This document shows positions 8,065 to 15,257 of a DNA stretch of 64,000 nt, one piece after another; positions within the stretch are counted from its first letter, which is position 1; every line of letters begins with the position of its first letter. The position numbers were made by a program, and so were the translations under genes. The notes beneath the pieces are model-generated. The model had not been told where the DNA came from. It worked only from the letters and a program-made list of their open reading frames with translations, and ran no database searches. Source of the stretch: DATJBF01 sp035515475 (GTDB taxonomy: Bacteria; Verrucomicrobiota; Verrucomicrobiia; Palsa-1439); assembly GCA_035515475.1 (NCBI GenBank), contig DATJBF010000048.1:1-64000 (forward strand). Reading direction: 5' to 3'.

Positions 8065-9219
8065 ATGATCCAAACTAGGGTTTTCGCAAGTTCTACGTGT
8101 TTCGACCTGGGGCCAGTCAGAGAGGAGCTGAGAAATTGTTTGCATGACCTTGGTCACATCCCGTTGCTAAGCGAGTTTCCCACGTTTCCCATTCTCCCCG
8201 ATCTTAAGACGGTTGAAAACTGCAAGCGCAATGTTGCAGCGAATACGGACGTATTCATTTTGATAGTTGGCGGGAAAGGCGGTTCGCTTGACCCAGACAC
8301 ATGCCGTCCCGTAACCAACGTCGAATACGAAACGGCACTCCAACACGGTATCGACACGTTCATATTCGTTAGTCGCGTGGTATGGGATCTTTTGCCTGTT
8401 TGGGAAAAGAACCCGTCGGCGGATTTCTCTCCGCATGTTGATTCACCTCAGGTTTTCTCTTTCATCAAGAGCCTTAAGGCCGACCAGAAATGGATTTTTA
8501 CTTTTGACCGGGTTGCCGAGATTACGGAAACGATTAAGGTTCAATTGTCGGTTTTCTTGAGCGACCTGATTAAGCGCAAGAAAGAAGGAAAACTCAAGCC
8601 ATTGGTAGAATTCTTGGGCGAGAGTCCGAGGGCGCAGCAAATTGCTTTGGAACGACCGCTGTTCTGGGAGTATTTGCTGACGGAAGAATTGCTTCGCGCG
8701 AGGCTGGCACGTGTTCGCCGCGCTTATGATGATCTGCAAAGAGACCTGCTTTATCACCCGACGCGAACATTGAGAGGACGCGAGTTCACGGATTGGGCGC
8801 GCGACAGAATCAAAGATATCGAAAGACTCTTTCATATCATCGAAATAACCACGGCTGAAGAGATACCCAAATCATGGGGACCCAAGGGACAAGCGGGCGA
8901 CCCCGCCGAGATTAAGCTCGCTGTCGACAGGCTGGCTAAAGCCTGTGATGGTCTACTTGATTGGGAAGTGGAATTCGCTTCCGTAAATCCGCCTTCAGCA
9001 TTCTCGACAATCCGTGAGAAAATGTGCGGTTGGACGGTTAACGTGATCAGCGAGATGCAGAGATTGCCCGAAGAAATCGCCAAACCATTAAGGTCACCGA
9101 ATCCTCAAGGCCAGTTTGTAATTGATCTTGCAATCCGTGCCTTTCCGAACGCACAAGAGACCCGTGCCGAATTCAAACAGCTTCTCGATCATCCGGAGGC
9201 TTGGATCAACGACTATTGA
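8065..9219 (+). CDS. DUF4062-domain protein
   Basis: 384 residues. The N-terminal about 110 residues match the DUF4062 pattern: RVFASSTCFDLGPVREEL, a central DVFILIVGGKGGS strand-loop, and TNVEYETALQHG. DUF4062 is a TIR-like Rossmann-type domain common at the N-terminus of NLR-like and other suspected defence proteins. The remaining 270 residues are helical and show no NTPase motif or other recognised domain, so this is a short form. It sits 176 bp before a predicted nuclease gene in a lower-G+C segment. A role in phage or plasmid defence is inference from domain and context only. Confidence 0.72.
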   Translation: MIQTRVFASSTCFDLGPVREELRNCLHDLGHIPLLSEFPTFPILPDLKTVENCKRNVAANTDVFILIVGGKGGSLDPDTCRPVTNVEYETALQHGIDTFIFVSRVVWDLLPVWEKNPSADFSPHVDSPQVFSFIKSLKADQKWIFTFDRVAEITETIKVQLSVFLSDLIKRKKEGKLKPLVEFLGESPRAQQIALERPLFWEYLLTEELLRARLARVRRAYDDLQRDLLYHPTRTLRGREFTDWARDRIKDIERLFHIIEITTAEEIPKSWGPKGQAGDPAEIKLAVDRLAKACDGLLDWEVEFASVNPPSAFSTIREKMCGWTVNVISEMQRLPEEIAKPLRSPNPQGQFVIDLAIRAFPNAQETRAEFKQLLDHPEAWINDY

Positions 9220-9395
9220 CCTGTGCTTTTGGGAGTCGATACGTCAGGAGAAACTGTGTCACATCTCACAGGTCATTGGTAACTATGCGCTGCGAGTAAC
9301 GATGAGCCTCGCGATATCGCGAAGCAAGACTCGCCAAGAAACTCAGCGCAGCAGAGGACCGGGAGTGGCCACCCAATCCAAAGGAGAGACTATTT

Positions 9396-10103
9396 ATGCC
9401 TAAACCCGCACTGGAAAAAGATCTCTATGAGATTGTTCGCAGGTACCTTACCAAAGAGCGTGGTTGCGTCACTGCAAGTTTCAACAGCAGGGGAAAGCAG
9501 ATCCCTTACGTAAATCGCGGCCACGGTCAGTTGATAGTAGATGTATATGGGTTGAGCGGGGTCCGTGACACGCATTCTCGTAAGCTTGAGGGTATCGCAG
9601 TAGAAGTAAAGAGGAAGAAGACCAGCACGCCACGTCGCTATATTGCTCAGGCGGAGCAGTACTCACATTTGGCTCATCGTTGTTACCTAGCGCAGCCATT
9701 TGACTTTACTGATAAGACGAAAATCGAAGCCGCGCGTACCGGCGTCGGGTTGCTTCTCATAAAGGGCCGTGAAGTTGAACTCGTCTCTGAATCGAGATTA
9801 TTTTCCCCCTCGCCTGACGATTTTGACTCTTTTCTGAACAATTCCTTGCAGATAAGGCAGTGCGCGATATGTGGCTGCTATCAGTTCCGGTACGCTCATC
9901 GTGCCGCCGATAGCGATGCTGGCGGGAGCCACTGGCGACGCGACGACATTGCACCAAGTCCCCCGAAGAAGAACAAACGGACTTATCTATGCGCTGAATG
10001 TGAGCACCGCTGGGCTCCAGGATCGGATTTCAAGAAGCTTGAGAAACAGGTTGCACGACTTAAGAATCAAATCGCCAAACTTCGGAACGCCTTGAAGCGA
10101 TAG
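9396..10103 (+). CDS. Predicted PD-(D/E)XK nuclease-fold protein with zinc ribbon and coiled coil
   Basis: 235 residues. About 40-110: LIVDVYGL with Asp49, then IAVEVKRKK with Glu70-x-Lys72, then QAEQYSHLAHRCYLA, in the order D...ExK...Q expected of a PD-(D/E)XK core. About 156-202: a zinc ribbon CAIC...CAEC (C156, C159, C199, C202). About 210-235: a Lys-rich coiled coil (KKLEKQVARLKNQIAKLRNA). This layout suggests a DNA- or RNA-binding nuclease, or a VRR-NUC-like protein. RBS AAAGGAGAG precedes ATG 9396. Fold call is by eye; cleavage activity is unproven. Confidence 0.6.
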   Translation: MPKPALEKDLYEIVRRYLTKERGCVTASFNSRGKQIPYVNRGHGQLIVDVYGLSGVRDTHSRKLEGIAVEVKRKKTSTPRRYIAQAEQYSHLAHRCYLAQPFDFTDKTKIEAARTGVGLLLIKGREVELVSESRLFSPSPDDFDSFLNNSLQIRQCAICGCYQFRYAHRAADSDAGGSHWRRDDIAPSPPKKNKRTYLCAECEHRWAPGSDFKKLEKQVARLKNQIAKLRNALKR

Positions 10104-10240
10104 CTTAGCGTAAGCGGATTATTGGCGCGAGTGTCGACTTAACGCACACCACATCTCCCAGTTGAGGCCGAATGATGTGATACTGTGAGGAACCGTCTTG
10201 CCTCACAAGTCACAAATCATCGTGGGCGGGGGACAACGAC

Positions 10241-10268
10241 GAGACCCTTCGAGACGCTCAGGGTGACA
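10241..10268 (-). repeat. Dispersed repeat A, diverged copy 3 (inverted)
   Basis: Reverse complement reads TGTCACCCTGAGCGTCTCGA then AGGGTCTC, the core of repeat A (TGTCATGCTGAGCTTGTCGA then AGCATCTC) with several substitutions. It lies right of the accessory segment, with copy 2 on the left side in opposite orientation. Confidence 0.5.
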
Positions 10269-10428
10269 TCCACCAAAAAGAGAGGCGCAGCTAAAAACGG
10301 AGGGGCGGCATCATGACCACCCCGGGTTGTTTAAGGGTACGACTACGATGCCGGTGCGGCTGCTTGCTGCGCGCGTGGGGGAAGCGCGCTCGCTCAGACG
10401 CGTGCCGCCCGCTTGTTCGTATTCCGTC

Positions 10429-10456
10429 ATTCGCGTCAATTCGCGTTCATTAGCGG
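10429..10456 (-). repeat. Short dispersed repeat C (copy 1)
   Basis: ATTCGCGTCAATTCGCG then TTCATTAGCGG. The inverse order CCGCTAATAAGCGCCAAT then CTACGTGAAT occurs at 43643-43670. Non-coding filler-type repeat of unknown role. Confidence 0.45.
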
Positions 10457-10531
10457 TTAACTGCCGTTTGTGTTTTCTGCGCCCCGCGATAACCGGGTAG
10501 GCCTCTTTGCGGCTGCTATGGTGAACGCGAT

Positions 10532-10559
10532 TGTAGACGAAACGGGCGAGACGCCCGTT
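10532..10559 (+). repeat. REP-like palindrome with 5' GTAG
   Basis: TGTAG followed after four bases by an 8-bp perfect hairpin AACGGGCG-AGA-CGCCCGTT. It has the same layout (GTAG then hairpin) as the REP elements flanking the RAYT gene at 41381-41875, but a different stem sequence. Confidence 0.5.
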
Positions 10560-10608
10560 CCTCTAGGGCTGAGGCGTGCTTCGAGTACTTCGTGGTGAAT
10601 TCGCGCGC

Positions 10609-10637
10609 TTGTAATCGGCGGATGTGGCGTGTAATTT
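10609..10637 (+). promoter_or_regulatory. Candidate sigma70-type promoter for the LarA-family gene
   Basis: TTGTAA, 17-bp spacer, TAATTT; the start codon is 43 bp further on, with the RBS GAAGGAGAG between. Confidence 0.35.
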
Positions 10638-10680
10638 AGACTTGGTGGCTCAAGATAATTCGCTGAAGGAGAGACAAACG

Positions 10681-11976
10681 ATGGCTACGTATTTTGCACG
10701 CGGCGGAGTAAACGACAAGATCAGCACGGCGGAGAAGCGCGACGCTCTGTCGCAGGCTCTGAAAGTCATCGGCCGGCCCCTGCGCAAGGTGTTGGTGTTG
10801 CCGCCCGATCACACCCGGCTCAATTCCAATGCCGGCGAGTTGACCCACCTGCTCTACGAGATGCTCGCGCCGAAGGTCGAGGTGGACATCATGCCCACTT
10901 TGGGCACGCATTCGCCCATGTCGCCCGAAAAACTCCGCATGATGTTCGGCGACAAGATTCCACTCGACCGGTTCAAGGTCCACGACTGGCGCCAGGACAT
11001 TCGACGCGTCGGCGATATTCCCGGTACGCTGCTGCGCGAGTGGTCGGGTGGCGTGGTCGACTACGACGTGCACGTCGAGATCAGCAACCGATTGTTTGCC
11101 GGGTACGACCTGATCCTCTCGGTCGGCCAACTCGTGCCCCACGAAGTGGTCGGCATCGCCAATTACACCAAGAACATCCTGACCGGCGCCGGCGGCGCGG
11201 ACACGATCAACAAGTCGCATTTCCTCGGCGCGGCCTACGGCATGGAACGGATGATGGGCCGCATCGACACGCCCGTTCGCAAGCTGTTCAACTATGCCGC
11301 TGAAAAGTTTCTGCACGATCTGCCCATCGTGTACGTGCTCACCGTCATGCAAAAGGAAAAGACCGGCACCGACATGATCATGCGCGGGCTGTACGTCGGC
11401 GACGATAACGAGACGTTCACGCTCGGCGCGCGTTTGTCCCAAAAAGTGAACCTCGACATGCTGGACAAACCGCTGAAGAAAGTGCTGGTCTACCTCGATC
11501 CCCACGAGTTCAAGAGCACCTGGCTCGGCAACAAGGCGATCTACCGCACCCGGATGGCGATGGCCGATAAAGGCGAACTCATCATTCTCGCCCCCGGCCT
11601 GAAAGAGTTTGGCGAAGATCCCGAGATCGACCGGCTCATCCGCAAGTACGGCTATCGCGGCACGCCGGCCACGCTGGCGGCGGTCAAAGCCAACGACGAA
11701 CTCCGCAACAATCTCAGCGCCGCCGCGCACTTGATTCACGGCTCGAGCGAAGGCCGATTCAAGATCACCTATTGTCCGGGCCGCGACGTCAGCGCCGAGG
11801 CCATCCGCTCGGTCGGATTCGAAGCCGGCAACCTCGATTCCACGATCAAACGGTACCAGCCCGAGAACCTCAAGGATGGGCCGAATCGGATGCCCGACGG
11901 GGAGGAGATCTTCTATATCAGCAATCCCGCGCTCGGCCTGTGGGCGCTGAAACGCCAGTTCGAATCCTCGAATTAA
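10681..11976 (+). CDS. LarA-family (DUF2088) nickel-dependent racemase/epimerase homologue
   Basis: 431 residues, the usual LarA length. VLPPDHTRLNSNAGELTHLL near residue 40 and PTLGTHSPMSPEKL match the LarA N-domain Asp/His/Arg and His motifs. GQLVPHEVVGIANYTKNIL matches the segment holding catalytic His and the Lys that anchors the nickel-pincer nucleotide. LarA racemises lactate; homologues act on other 2-hydroxy acids, including sugar acids such as gluconate. Neighbouring dehydrogenase and KDPG aldolase genes favour a sugar acid here, which is inference. No larB/larC/larE cofactor genes are in the window. RBS GAAGGAGAG; the next gene starts 2 bp after the stop, so the two form an operon. 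Confidence 0.8.
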   Translation: MATYFARGGVNDKISTAEKRDALSQALKVIGRPLRKVLVLPPDHTRLNSNAGELTHLLYEMLAPKVEVDIMPTLGTHSPMSPEKLRMMFGDKIPLDRFKVHDWRQDIRRVGDIPGTLLREWSGGVVDYDVHVEISNRLFAGYDLILSVGQLVPHEVVGIANYTKNILTGAGGADTINKSHFLGAAYGMERMMGRIDTPVRKLFNYAAEKFLHDLPIVYVLTVMQKEKTGTDMIMRGLYVGDDNETFTLGARLSQKVNLDMLDKPLKKVLVYLDPHEFKSTWLGNKAIYRTRMAMADKGELIILAPGLKEFGEDPEIDRLIRKYGYRGTPATLAAVKANDELRNNLSAAAHLIHGSSEGRFKITYCPGRDVSAEAIRSVGFEAGNLDSTIKRYQPENLKDGPNRMPDGEEIFYISNPALGLWALKRQFESSN

Positions 11977-11978
11977 GC

Positions 11979-13127
11979 ATGGTCCGTCTCGGCATCGTCG
12001 GCTTGGGCAACATCGGCTCGGTGTACGCCAGGTTGTTGCTCGAAGGAAAAATCAACCGCGCCGACCTCGTGGCCGTGTGCAGCCGCAGCGCCGACAAGCT
12101 CGCGCGGTACGCGAGACTGAAATGTTTTCCCAAGAGTGAAGAGTTGATCCGTTCGGGCGCTGTGGACGCCGTGCTTATTGCCACGCCCCACTATTCCCAC
12201 ACCCCGATCGGCATCGACGCGTTGCAGCACGGGTTACACGTGTTGGTGGAGAAACCCATCTCGGTGCACAAGGCCGATGGCGAACGGCTGCTCGCCGCTC
12301 ACACAAAAAAACAACAAGTCTTCGCTGCGATTTTCAACCAGCGCACCGACCCGTTCTACATCAAGGTCCGCGACATGGTCCGCAACGGCGAACTGGGTGA
12401 GGTTCGCCGCGTCAACTGGATCCTCACCACCGCATTCCGGCCCGAGGCCTACTATGCGTCCGGTGGTTGGCGCGCCACGTGGAGCGGCGAAGGCGGCGGC
12501 GTCCTGCTGAACCAGGCGTCGCACAATCTGGATTTGTTCCAATGGATGTTCGGCATGCCGAACCGGGTGCGCGCCGCCTGCGGTCTCGGACGCTACCACC
12601 AGATCGAGGTCGAAGACGACGTGACCGCCTACATGGAATACCCCAACGGCGCCACCGGAGTGTTCATCACCTCCACCGGCGAAGCCCCGGGCACAAACCG
12701 CCTCGAAGTCGCCGCCGAACGCGGCAAACTCGTCTATGAAAACGATACGCTGACGTTCACCCGCAACGAGGTGCCGACAGCGGAGTTCAGCCGCACGGCA
12801 ACGGGGGGATTCGACTCGCCGCCACGCTTCGAAGCCAGGATCCCGCTGGAAGGTCACGGCGGCCAGCACGCGGAAATCCTGCAGAACTTTGTCGACGCGA
12901 TTCTCGATCACAAACCGCTGATTGCGCCCGCGGCGGAGGGAATTCACTCGGTGGAACTCGCCAATGCCATGTTGTTGTCCTCGCTCCAGGACAGGACGGT
13001 CGAGCTGCCCATGGACTCAGCCGAGTACGAAAATGTTCTGAAAAAGCTGATCCGCAACTCGAAGTTCATGAAGCCCGAGGTGCGTTCACAAGTCGCGCAG
13101 GACATGTCGAAATCGTTCCGCCACTAG
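11979..13127 (+). CDS. Gfo/Idh/MocA-family oxidoreductase
   Basis: 382 residues. N-terminal NAD(P) Rossmann fold with GIVGLGNIGS, then LIATPHYSHTPIG and the hallmark EKPIS Lys-Pro motif (about residue 92). The C-terminal alpha/beta substrate domain includes GGGVLLNQASHNLDLFQWMFG with the catalytic-region His. It is expected to oxidise or reduce a sugar, sugar acid or inositol-type hydroxyl; substrate unknown. Translation is probably coupled to the LarA-family gene (2-bp gap), so the pair likely acts on the same or successive metabolites. Confidence 0.88.
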   Translation: MVRLGIVGLGNIGSVYARLLLEGKINRADLVAVCSRSADKLARYARLKCFPKSEELIRSGAVDAVLIATPHYSHTPIGIDALQHGLHVLVEKPISVHKADGERLLAAHTKKQQVFAAIFNQRTDPFYIKVRDMVRNGELGEVRRVNWILTTAFRPEAYYASGGWRATWSGEGGGVLLNQASHNLDLFQWMFGMPNRVRAACGLGRYHQIEVEDDVTAYMEYPNGATGVFITSTGEAPGTNRLEVAAERGKLVYENDTLTFTRNEVPTAEFSRTATGGFDSPPRFEARIPLEGHGGQHAEILQNFVDAILDHKPLIAPAAEGIHSVELANAMLLSSLQDRTVELPMDSAEYENVLKKLIRNSKFMKPEVRSQVAQDMSKSFRH

Positions 13128-13143
13128 CAACCTCCGTCAATCC

Positions 13144-13166
13144 TGTAGCCGAAGCGTGAGCTTCGG
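13144..13166 (+). repeat. REP palindrome (left half of an inverted pair)
   Basis: TGTAGC then stem CGAAGC-GTGA-GCTTCGG. With the inverted copy at 13198-13220 it forms a large BIME-like cruciform in the gap between the oxidoreductase and KDPG aldolase genes. Confidence 0.65.
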
Positions 13167-13197
13167 TTTCAAGCGCGTATCTCGCCCAAGAACCGAG

Positions 13198-13220
13198 CCG
13201 AAGCTCACGCTTCAGCTACA
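13198..13220 (-). repeat. REP palindrome (right half of an inverted pair)
   Basis: On the minus strand TGTAGCTGAAGCGTGAGCTT then CGG, one mismatch from 13144-13166. Both carry GTAG 5' of the stem. Confidence 0.65.
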
Positions 13221-13322
13221 GTTAGAACCAGTATTGCCCAGCATTTGAGCGCGATTCCGGGACCAACACTCGCCGCATTTTCGTCTTGCGACCGACCCCC
13301 GCCATGAGCAGACTGGCGCGCA

Positions 13323-13970
13323 ATGAACTTGGAAACCATTACCAACCGGATGGGAGCGAAAAGAATCGTTCCCGTGGTCGTGATCGACGACGTCGGGCTG
13401 GCGGTTCCATTGGCTGAGGCACTTCTGGCGGGCCGTCTCGACGTCATAGAAATCACGCTGCGGACGCCGGCCGCCGAGCGGGCCATCGAGATGATTTCGC
13501 AGAAGTTTCCCGAAATGCTGGTGGGCGCCGGGACGATTCTGGAGGAAGCTCAGATTCCGCGCGTGGTGGCGGCCGGCGCGCAATTCGGCGTCGCCCCCGG
13601 CCTGAACGAAACCATCGTAAGAAAGGCGCAGGCCTGCAGACTGCCATTTGTGCCCGGCGTAATGACTCCGTCCGAAGTCGAACGCGCCCTGGCGCTCGGA
13701 TGCAAGGTTCTGAAGTTCTTTCCCGCGGACGCGGCTGGTGGAGTGAAAATGCTGAAGTCGATCGCGGCGCCATATGCGCACACGGGCGTCAAATTCATCC
13801 CGCTGGGCGGCCTGAACGCGACCAATGCGGCCGAGTATCTCACCGTGCCATCCGTGCTCGCGCTGGGCGGGTCGTGGATTGTGGAGCGCAAGCTCATTGC
13901 GGAACGGAATTGGACGGCCATCACCAAGCTCACCCGGGAAGCGTTGTCGCTCGTCACCGTGGTAAGATGA
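13323..13970 (+). CDS. eda: 2-dehydro-3-deoxy-phosphogluconate (KDPG) aldolase
   Basis: 215 residues, typical for the class I KDPG/KHG aldolase family. It cleaves KDPG to pyruvate and glyceraldehyde 3-phosphate. Catalytic features are visible: IEITLRTP with the general-base Glu, VGAGTI, FVPGVMTPSE, and LKFFPA with the Schiff-base Lys. The C-terminal phosphate-binding region PLGGLNATN and ALGGSW is present. It supplies the last step after the KDG-kinase-like protein at 3176-4255. No clear ribosome binding site; the ATG at 13323 matches the family N-terminus. Confidence 0.93.
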   Translation: MNLETITNRMGAKRIVPVVVIDDVGLAVPLAEALLAGRLDVIEITLRTPAAERAIEMISQKFPEMLVGAGTILEEAQIPRVVAAGAQFGVAPGLNETIVRKAQACRLPFVPGVMTPSEVERALALGCKVLKFFPADAAGGVKMLKSIAAPYAHTGVKFIPLGGLNATNAAEYLTVPSVLALGGSWIVERKLIAERNWTAITKLTREALSLVTVVR

Positions 13971-14023
13971 AGAAGCTTGCTTCACCAGCGCCTGGATGAT
14001 ACACAGGGCGCAGGAGGTGCCCC

Positions 14024-14470
14024 TTGAACAAACGCAAAGTCCTGGTGGTTGACGACGATCCGTCGATGCGTGAGGTCCTCGAACGAATTCTCGAGACCGA
14101 GAACCTGACGGTCTACACCGCAACGGACGGCAAGGACGCCCTTCAAAAAACGCTGTCACTCATGCCCGATCTGATCTTGTTGGACATCAACATGCCCAAT
14201 TTGGACGGGCTGACGCTCTGCAAGGCCATCCGCATGGGCAAAGACACCCTGAATATCCCGATCATTATCGTCACCGGCCACACCTCCCGAGGACGCCTCG
14301 AAGAATGCATGGAAGCGGGTGCAGATGATTATCTGGCCAAACCGTTCAAAATGGAGGAATTGGTGATGCGCGTCCACGCGATGTTCCGAACCTCCCATAT
14401 CCCCAACCACATCGAGCGCTTGAACCAGTACATCCTGACCCTCCGGGAAATGCGCGCCCACGCGATCTAG
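14024..14470 (+). CDS. CheY-like response regulator, stand-alone receiver
   Basis: 148 residues: one receiver domain and a short C-terminal helix. Acidic pocket VVDDDPSMRE, phospho-acceptor Asp54 in LILLDINMP, IIVTGHTSR with the conserved Thr, and YLAKPF with the conserved Lys. No output domain. The start is TTG at 14024, with an excellent CAGGAGGTG upstream. No histidine kinase in the window, so the partner is unknown. Confidence 0.88.
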   Translation: MNKRKVLVVDDDPSMREVLERILETENLTVYTATDGKDALQKTLSLMPDLILLDINMPNLDGLTLCKAIRMGKDTLNIPIIIVTGHTSRGRLEECMEAGADDYLAKPFKMEELVMRVHAMFRTSHIPNHIERLNQYILTLREMRAHAI

Positions 14471-14522
14471 CCGCGAATTGTCGGCTTGCGTCGCGCAGAA
14501 CCAGTCCGTAAGGTCTCGCCCC

Positions 14523-15257
14523 ATGCGCGTTGCCCTGTTCATCCCGTGCTTCGTCGACCAGCTTTTCCCGAAGGTCGCCATCGCGATGGTCACCGTGCTG
14601 CGACGGCTGAACGTCGACGTGGATTATCCGACGGAGCAGACCTGCTGCGGCCAGCCCGCATTCAACACCGGTTACTGGGACGAAGCCTGCACGCTCGCCA
14701 AACGCCATGGCGAAATCTTTGCCGACGCGGACGCGATTGTCAGCCCGTCGGGTTCCTGCACCGCCATGGTGCGGAACTTCTATCCCGAACTCCTCGCCCG
14801 CACCGCCTCGCTCCGGAGCGCCGGCGGTGGCACAGGCGTCCCTGCCTGCGTCAATAAAACCTACGAGTTTGCTGAGTTCCTCGTCAGGAAACTCGGCGTC
14901 ACCGACGTCGGCGCGAAGTTCCCGGCGCGGGTCACCTACCACGACGCCTGCCACGCGCTGCGCGAGCTCCGCCTCAAAGACGAGCCGCGCCAACTGCTCC
15001 GCAACGTGCAGGGGCTTGAGCTCGTCGAAATGGACCAAGCGGAAACCTGTTGCGGGTTCGGCGGCACGTTCTCGGTGAAGTTCCCCATGATCTCGTACGC
15101 AATGGACGAAGTGAAGGTCACGTCCATCAAGAAGACGGGGGCGGAGTACGTCGTCTCAGGCGATTCCAGTTGCCTGATGCAAATCGACGGCTATCTGCGC
15201 CGCCAGAACCTGCCGATCAAGACCATCTCGCTGGCGGAGGTGCTGGCGTCGACATGA
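14523..15257 (+). CDS. lutA: Lactate utilisation protein LutA, (Fe-S)-binding CCG-domain protein
   Basis: 244 residues with two cysteine-rich CCG domains: PCFVDQLFP...TCCGQPA near the N-terminus and YHDACHALRELR...TCCGFGGTF in the second half. With LutB and LutC it forms the iron-sulphur L-lactate oxidase complex that yields pyruvate in the cytoplasm. The ATG at 14523 is used; a TTG extension to 14478 adds no family similarity. Residues about 98-110 (SAGGGTGVPAC) look like a repeat-derived insertion, see findings. Overlaps lutB by 4 bp (ATGA). Confidence 0.9.
   Translation: MRVALFIPCFVDQLFPKVAIAMVTVLRRLNVDVDYPTEQTCCGQPAFNTGYWDEACTLAKRHGEIFADADAIVSPSGSCTAMVRNFYPELLARTASLRSAGGGTGVPACVNKTYEFAEFLVRKLGVTDVGAKFPARVTYHDACHALRELRLKDEPRQLLRNVQGLELVEMDQAETCCGFGGTFSVKFPMISYAMDEVKVTSIKKTGAEYVVSGDSSCLMQIDGYLRRQNLPIKTISLAEVLAST

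Larger units (their letters stand above)
10104..10680. other. Repeat-rich intergenic region
   Basis: No gene seen. Contents in order: an inverted diverged copy of repeat A (10241-10268); a TTCGCGTCAATTCGCG-type element (10429-10456) also found inverted at 43643-43670; a REP-like palindrome (10532-10559); and a candidate promoter (10609-10637) before the LarA-family gene. Confidence 0.6.

Noticed and set aside
9122..9403. 93-residue frame between the DUF4062 and nuclease genes
   Set aside because: Overlaps both the end of one gene and the RBS of the next; no similarity and no ribosome binding site.
10316..10330. Promoter-like and start-like sequences in the repeat-rich gap
   Set aside because: No open frame longer than a few dozen codons follows, and the region is explained by repeat copies.
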